Shown: piece by piece, positions 37,334-40,448 of the stretch | How the letters are laid out: each line of letters opens with the position of its first letter | Position numbering within the stretch: the first letter of the stretch is position 1 | Virus record (IMG/VR): IMGVR_UViG_3300047316_000051 | Location: 1-40,448 of that record | Reading direction: 5' to 3' (one strand) | DNA from: a virus | Length of the DNA stretch: 40,448 bases | The notes under the pieces: generated by a model | Told to the model about the DNA's origin: nothing | Database searches by the model: none | What the model saw: the letters and a program-made list of their open reading frames with translations, nothing else | Program-made: the position numbers and the translations under genes

Positions 37334-37689
37334 TACAGTGCTCCTATCGCGGCCGTGACCGCCGCCAGCGCCACGCGCAAGGTCGTCCCGGCGTTGGGAT
37401 GCTTCGCCTGAATGTCATCGACGGCCGCGGACCAGCCGGTCTTGAGCGCCACTTTCCACCCGCTGGCCGATGCTTGAATCACGACCAAGCCTTGGTTGGC
37501 GTATTGCAGTATCGCGCCGGTATCGGCCGTCGAAAGTAGCGGCTTGCCGTTGGCGTCGAGCGTCGAGTTGGCGAGGATGGCCGCCTGCGACAGCGCGATG
37601 AGCGATTCGGCTACGGCTTGTTTTTGGTTACACGCCGGGGTAATCAGCAGCGCGAGGATGACGACGGGGGCGATACGCTTACGTAGCAT
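37333..37689 (-). CDS. Lipoprotein-like secreted protein, 118 aa
   Basis: ATG 37687-37689 has AGGAG at 8 nt; the GTG three codons before lacks it. MLRKRIAPVVILALLITPAC is a typical signal peptide with a cysteine at the cleavage point, although the lipobox (ITPAC) is not canonical. The mature part is a small helical domain (AVAESLIALSQAAILANSTL ... ALAAVTAAIGAL). May anchor in the outer membrane leaflet, as spanin-type or superinfection-exclusion lipoproteins do. Confidence 0.6.
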   Translation of the reverse strand: MLRKRIAPVVILALLITPACNQKQAVAESLIALSQAAILANSTLDANGKPLLSTADTGAILQYANQGLVVIQASASGWKVALKTGWSAAVDDIQAKHPNAGTTLRVALAAVTAAIGAL

Positions 37690-37706
37690 GGGGAGCACTC
37701 CTGCGG

Positions 37707-37973
37707 TTAGAGGATGGCGGCGATCTTCTCAACCAGCGCGATGAACTTCGTGACGGATGTCACCTTCAGCCCGTCCGCTTCGAGCGCCTTCAGCACGTCG
37801 ATGGCCTTCTTCGTCTTGTCGGTGCAGACGTAGACGGGCCACGAGTTGTAGTAGGAATATGGCATCGTCTGGATGCCGTAGGACGCGAGGATCGTTTCGG
37901 AATGTCCAGTCCCACCAGGTAGCACCGTGTTCACGCCTGTTTCGGTAACTGCGCCGCCGTTCAATTTCAGCAT
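37707..37973 (-). CDS. Hypothetical protein, 88 aa
   Basis: ATG 37971-37973 after AAGGAG at 5 nt. MLKLNGGAVTETGVNTVLPG, GTGHSETILASYGIQTMPYS, YYNSWPVYVCTDKTKKAIDV, LKALEADGLKVTSVTKFIAL: alpha/beta with a helix-strand end. Not recognised. Its leader contains the structured element at 37996-38086. Confidence 0.6.
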   Translation of the reverse strand: MLKLNGGAVTETGVNTVLPGGTGHSETILASYGIQTMPYSYYNSWPVYVCTDKTKKAIDVLKALEADGLKVTSVTKFIALVEKIAAIL

Positions 37974-37995
37974 GTGCACTCCTTGAAAACGAATT

Positions 37996-38086
37996 GGCGT
38001 GGCGAAAGATGCTGCCAGCGGACTTGCACCGCCTGCACCGTGGGTCATGGCCTAGCCCAGCATCTACGCTCGTCAGCGGCCACGCC
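37996..38086 (-). ncRNA. Candidate structured RNA in a 5' leader
   Basis: Nested perfect stems in the gap upstream of 37973: P1 37996-38002 with 38080-38086 (7 bp), P2 38007-38014 with 38058-38065 (8 bp), a small hairpin 38067-38070/38075-38078 inside P1, and inside P2 the hairpins 38018-38021/38029-38032 (4 bp, 7-base loop) and 38041-38044/38056-38059 (TGGG/CCCA, alternative to part of P2). On the minus strand the element ends about 17 bases before AAGGAG and the start codon. No long open frame fits it. It could be a riboswitch-like leader, a tRNA-like decoy or a packaging signal; none is proven. Confidence 0.4.
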
Positions 38087-38144
38087 AAACTGAAACACGC
38101 AACGCCGAATCGGGAAAACTCGCTGCATATAGGGGGAACCACAG

Positions 38145-38173
38145 CGCCCAGTGTCTCCCCGTTCGGCTGGGCG
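38145..38173 (-). terminator. Hairpin after the holin-like gene
   Basis: CGCCCAG (38145-38151) pairs with CTGGGCG (38167-38173), a 15-base loop, 3 bases beyond the TAG at 38177-38179. No U-tract, so a weak or factor-dependent terminator at best. The rest of 38087-38176 shows no gene. Confidence 0.35.
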
Positions 38174-38176
38174 ATT

Positions 38177-38377
38177 CTACCGCGAAAACAGCGGTTCGAT
38201 GTGGACGTTGCCGGTGATGAACCCGATGAGCCACAGCAGGATCAGGATCGCCACCACCGCATTGATGACGAGCTTGAACGGCTCGGCCATGGGGATGAAT
38301 CGATTGACGATGTAGACGATGAGGCCGATGATGGCCAAGACGAGAATCACGACGAGGATGCCAGTCAGCGAAATCAT
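38177..38377 (-). CDS. Holin-like two-segment membrane protein, 66 aa
   Basis: ATGA overlap with the HNH stop. Segment 1 ILVVILVLAIIGLIVYIVNR, then a short loop (FIPMAEPFK), segment 2 LVINAVVAILILLWLIGFIT and a polar end. It resembles a family of small two-helix membrane proteins, some of them phage-borne. As the only two-helix small protein near the end region it is the best holin candidate, but no endolysin stands beside it. Confidence 0.65.
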   Translation of the reverse strand: MISLTGILVVILVLAIIGLIVYIVNRFIPMAEPFKLVINAVVAILILLWLIGFITGNVHIEPLFSR

Positions 38378-38847
38378 GCAGATGCCTCCATGCGTTTCAA
38401 TTTGCGCGCCGCGTCAAATCTCCGTTTCCGTTCGTCTCGGCACGTAACGCAGTAAGCGTATCCCTTGTTTCGGCCATTCGGCACAACCCATCGATTCGGC
38501 CCAATCACCGCATGGCCTTTACGACAGTGACCTTCAGCGCCCCACCACGAATTACGTCCCTTGAGGCGCATGTCACGCAGATTGTCTTTGGCGGTCCCTA
38601 GAAACAGATGTTCAGGATTCACACACGCTGGCACGTCGCATTTGTGGCAGACATGGAGGCCGCGCGGAATAGGACCGTTCGCCAGTTCCCATGAAACACG
38701 ATGAGTGAGGAGGGTAACACCTCTGCCGTGTGTGAATTGGCCATAACCAAACGGCTGCGTTGAGGCCGTCCAGAGCCAGCACGAATCAGCGATATTCACT
38801 TTGGGCCAGAACCGACATTCCAGTGCGATAAACTCGTCAACAGTCAC
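38374..38847 (-). CDS. HNH endonuclease, 157 aa
   Basis: GTG start (38845-38847) after GGAGAG. SCWLWTASTQPFGYGQF, the LTHRVSWELANG helix, then LHVCHKCDVPACVNPEHLFL and GTAKDNLRDM form the HNH_3 domain, as in the 3411-3989 product. A second metal site is possible from GHCRKGH ... YCVTCRDERKRR at the basic C-terminus. Likely a mobile HNH endonuclease in the leftward operon. Confidence 0.82.
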   Translation of the reverse strand: MTVDEFIALECRFWPKVNIADSCWLWTASTQPFGYGQFTHGRGVTLLTHRVSWELANGPIPRGLHVCHKCDVPACVNPEHLFLGTAKDNLRDMRLKGRNSWWGAEGHCRKGHAVIGPNRWVVPNGRNKGYAYCVTCRDERKRRFDAARKLKRMEASA

Positions 38848-38876
38848 GTTAGCTCTCCGACAAGAGCGCGCGATGA

Positions 38877-38912
38877 GGGGACGACATCACGAGTCATTCG
38901 TGGGCCGTCCCC
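38877..38912. terminator. Bipartite hairpin between leftward genes
   Basis: GGGGACG (38877-38883) pairs with CGTCCCC (38906-38912); inside, CACGA (38888-38892) pairs with TCGTG (38898-38902). It stands 6 bases after the TAA at 38919. On the plus strand it is followed by TTATTTT, so it is a better terminator for rightward RNA than for the leftward genes; it may also insulate the HNH gene. Confidence 0.45.
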
Positions 38913-38918
38913 GTTATT

Positions 38919-39902
38919 TTAGCCCGTTACCATGCCCGGCGAAAGTGCTTGGAGATAGCCGCGATTCTGGTCATTGGCGGCTGTTCCGTCTGGTACTTCC
39001 CATCGCACTTCGTAATAAATCAGCCACTCCAGCGCCCGATAGCGATATGGCAACCCGCGTGAGTTCACGCCGCCGAGATAGAACGGCGGGTTGGGGTCGT
39101 CATGCGCCGGCTGGTCTGCCGGACGAATGTAAGGTCGCGACATCCGTGCCACGATCTGCCACACGTTGTCGTCGTGGATAAGGCCGGTATTCGGTTCGGC
39201 TTCGAACTCGCCCTCAAAGGCATCGTAGGCGCTCAGGCAGCCCCCAGGTGCGTAATCGGCCTCGCCGCCGCCCATGTGGCTGTAGCCGATGGCGAACTCG
39301 CCCACGAGCACCACGGACGGTGTGGTGGCAATCACCATCTCGCCAAACGCTTGCGCTTGCGAGGCGTCCCACGCGGGGCACCAGCCGTCATACGCCGGGT
39401 TGATCTTGCAGTAGGCGAGACGGGGACCAAGTGAGGCCGCCAGCCGCGCATAGTTGTCCATGCCGAACTGCCAGCCCCACGTCAGGCCCACTGGGTCAGG
39501 GCCGGTGCCGTCGAACCCGCAGCGCAGGTCAATCCACCAACCGCGTTCGATGAGGTAGTCCAGCAGCGTGTTCAGGCCGGCGAGGTCGTTCCAGTAGTTC
39601 ACGCCGGGGATGTGCTGATATGCCTGATTCGCTTCGGCATACTGGCCGCTGACGGCGACCTGCACGATCTGGTCGTCGGCGTCGGCCTTCACCTTGAGCA
39701 CGGCGTCAACATCAGCCCATCGCGTCGGCCCAGTGAACCATCCGATACACGGCTCGAACCACGGCAGTGTGCCGAACTGCTGCGTCTGGACCGTCAGCCC
39801 TTGGAAGGTGAATTGGCCCATGAGTAGATCCTCACGGGTCGGCGCGGTCGGACGGGGTCGTGCGGTCTTCGCACTCCCGGCGGCGAGAATCAGGACGCTC
39901 AT
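38919..39902 (-). CDS. TIM-barrel-like protein of unknown activity, 327 aa
   Basis: Starts at ATG 39900-39902 directly after the preceding TAG; a second ATG at 39819-39821 (MGQFTFQGLT) has a GAGGA ribosome site and may be the real start. GLTVQTQQFGTLPWFEPCIG, TLLDYLIERGWWIDLRCGFD, YARLAASLGPRLAYCKINPA, SVVLVGEFAIGYSHMGGGEA and RALEWLIYYEVRWEVPDG alternate strands and helices like a glycoside-hydrolase barrel, with acidic residues at strand ends. It might be a carbohydrate-active virion or lysis enzyme, but I cannot name a family or a catalytic pair. Confidence 0.6.
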   Translation of the reverse strand: MSVLILAAGSAKTARPRPTAPTREDLLMGQFTFQGLTVQTQQFGTLPWFEPCIGWFTGPTRWADVDAVLKVKADADDQIVQVAVSGQYAEANQAYQHIPGVNYWNDLAGLNTLLDYLIERGWWIDLRCGFDGTGPDPVGLTWGWQFGMDNYARLAASLGPRLAYCKINPAYDGWCPAWDASQAQAFGEMVIATTPSVVLVGEFAIGYSHMGGGEADYAPGGCLSAYDAFEGEFEAEPNTGLIHDDNVWQIVARMSRPYIRPADQPAHDDPNPPFYLGGVNSRGLPYRYRALEWLIYYEVRWEVPDGTAANDQNRGYLQALSPGMVTG

Positions 39903-40244
39903 CTAGGCGCCGTAGGGGTAGGCCAGATAGAGGAACGCCGGGCCGTCTTTGCCGTCCGGAGCTTCCCAGTTGAAGGCAGGCTGCATGAGGATGCGGCCGT
40001 CGCCGGGGCTGTAGAGGATGTAGTTCAGCCGGCTGATGGGCGGCGGCGGATTCGGGAAGCTCAACGCGCCGGTCAAGGGATCGGCCGTCGCCAGTCCGCC
40101 CGAGAAAATGCCCTTGTAGAGCGTGCGGCCGTTGAAGGCCACGCCAATCGGTTCAAGGCCGCCCCGGACAAGGGTCTGGTCGGTCGTGACCAAGCCAGCG
40201 CGGGTCGTGAACGGGGTCACGGCGATCAGGATGTCGATGCTCAT
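39903..40244 (-). CDS. Hypothetical protein, 113 aa
   Basis: It starts MSIDILIAVTPFTTRAGLVT and has beta-like stretches (GLEPIGVAFNGRTLYKGIFS; LNYILYSPGDGRILMQPAFN) and ends FLYLAYPYGA. Looks like a small beta domain. It is directly followed by the TIM-barrel-like gene. Not recognised. Confidence 0.6.
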   Translation of the reverse strand: MSIDILIAVTPFTTRAGLVTTDQTLVRGGLEPIGVAFNGRTLYKGIFSGGLATADPLTGALSFPNPPPPISRLNYILYSPGDGRILMQPAFNWEAPDGKDGPAFLYLAYPYGA

Positions 40245-40255
40245 AGGCGCGGATC

Positions 40256-40448
40256 TTAACCCTTCTCTGTGTCGGTTGGCGAAAACTGCGTGATGCGGTC
40301 AAACAGGGCGTTGGCGGCCTCGCTAAACATGAAGGTTTCGCCGCAGGGGTCGGAATCTTCGCGTAAGGCTACAAACCCTGCATGTAATTCCCTGATGTGG
40401 TCCCGCAGCCCCGCGTTCTTGGCTTCGAGTTCAATCGTCTGCTTGGCC
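40256..40448 (-). CDS. Partial gene entering from the right edge
   Basis: Open on the minus strand from 40447 to the TAA at 40256-40258: AKQTIELEAKNAGLRDHIRE, LHAGFVALREDSDPCGETFM, then a helical end (NALFDRITQFSPTDTEKG). A short coiled-coil-like protein of the phage 'LEAKNAGLR' type. No start inside the window. If the ends are joined, an ATG at minus-strand 29-27 would begin it (MPVTTSAHGAAKQ). Confidence 0.55.
   Translation of the reverse strand, partial: AKQTIELEAKNAGLRDHIRELHAGFVALREDSDPCGETFMFSEAANALFDRITQFSPTDTEKG

Noticed and set aside
37996-38086. tRNA gene or cobalamin riboswitch
   Set aside because: The T-arm-like hairpin lacks a matching acceptor distance and anticodon arm; GGTGCAAGTCC is present but the GGGAA and GCCACTG elements of the riboswitch are not found in the right places.
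1-40448. Prophage or integrated element
   Set aside because: No integrase, attachment-site pair, repressor/antirepressor pair or bacterial flanking genes were seen.

Overview
The window looks like all or nearly all of the genome of a tailed double-stranded DNA phage with a P22-type head and portal vertex, probably a podovirus. It carries a T4/P22-class large terminase, an 815-residue portal with a glutamine-rich helical C-terminus, a coat protein with a P22-like inserted domain, homologues of the P22 tail-hub proteins gp4 and gp10, and a run of Gly/Ala-rich internal (ejection) proteins. No integrase, excisionase, CI-like repressor, DNA polymerase, tRNA or host-like operon was recognised, so nothing here supports lysogeny. 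The host cannot be named from the sequence. The GC-rich coding sequence, frequent GTG starts and ATGA/TAATG stop-start overlaps suggest a GC-rich bacterium, and the lipoprotein-like signal and P22-type tail lean towards a Gram-negative one.

Layout. Positions 1-6602 (minus strand) hold a leftward early operon of small, tightly overlapping genes. It contains many short zinc-ribbon and single-membrane-segment proteins, a DUF559-like nuclease, a C5-methyltransferase-like protein, an HNH endonuclease and a 472-residue fusion of a FEN-type 5'-3' exonuclease with a RecT-like annealing domain. Positions 6603-6677 are a divergent control region: a consensus-like leftward promoter with palindromes, next to a 57-residue ribbon-helix-helix-like protein. 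From 6678 to 34866 (plus strand) come replication initiation, terminase, portal, scaffold, coat, tail hub, fibres and adhesins, ejection proteins, small membrane proteins and, last, a site-2-protease-like M50 metalloprotease. From 40448 back to 34841 the minus strand resumes: unknown genes, a TIM-barrel-like protein, a second HNH endonuclease, a holin-like protein, a lipoprotein-like protein, a structured intergenic element, and a small module of two conserved phage proteins flanking a non-coding array with a CC/GG step about every 5 nt.

Both ends of the window carry open minus-strand frames that join sensibly, so the two minus-strand blocks probably form one leftward unit on a circular or circularly permuted map. 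That unit starts at about 6630 and converges with the rightward unit at about 34850.

The most unusual points are: (1) the 5-nt-period array at 35525-35787 and its two flanking genes, one with weak Cas7/RAMP-like features; (2) the exonuclease-RecT fusion; (3) a gp10-type tail hub whose conserved C-terminal module has been moved onto the end of a second protein; (4) a phage-borne site-2 protease; (5) a C-terminal module shared by two neighbouring fibre/adhesin genes, in a 5.8-kb run of genes that all share one reading frame; (6) a nested-stem RNA candidate at 37996-38086. No canonical endolysin was recognised.
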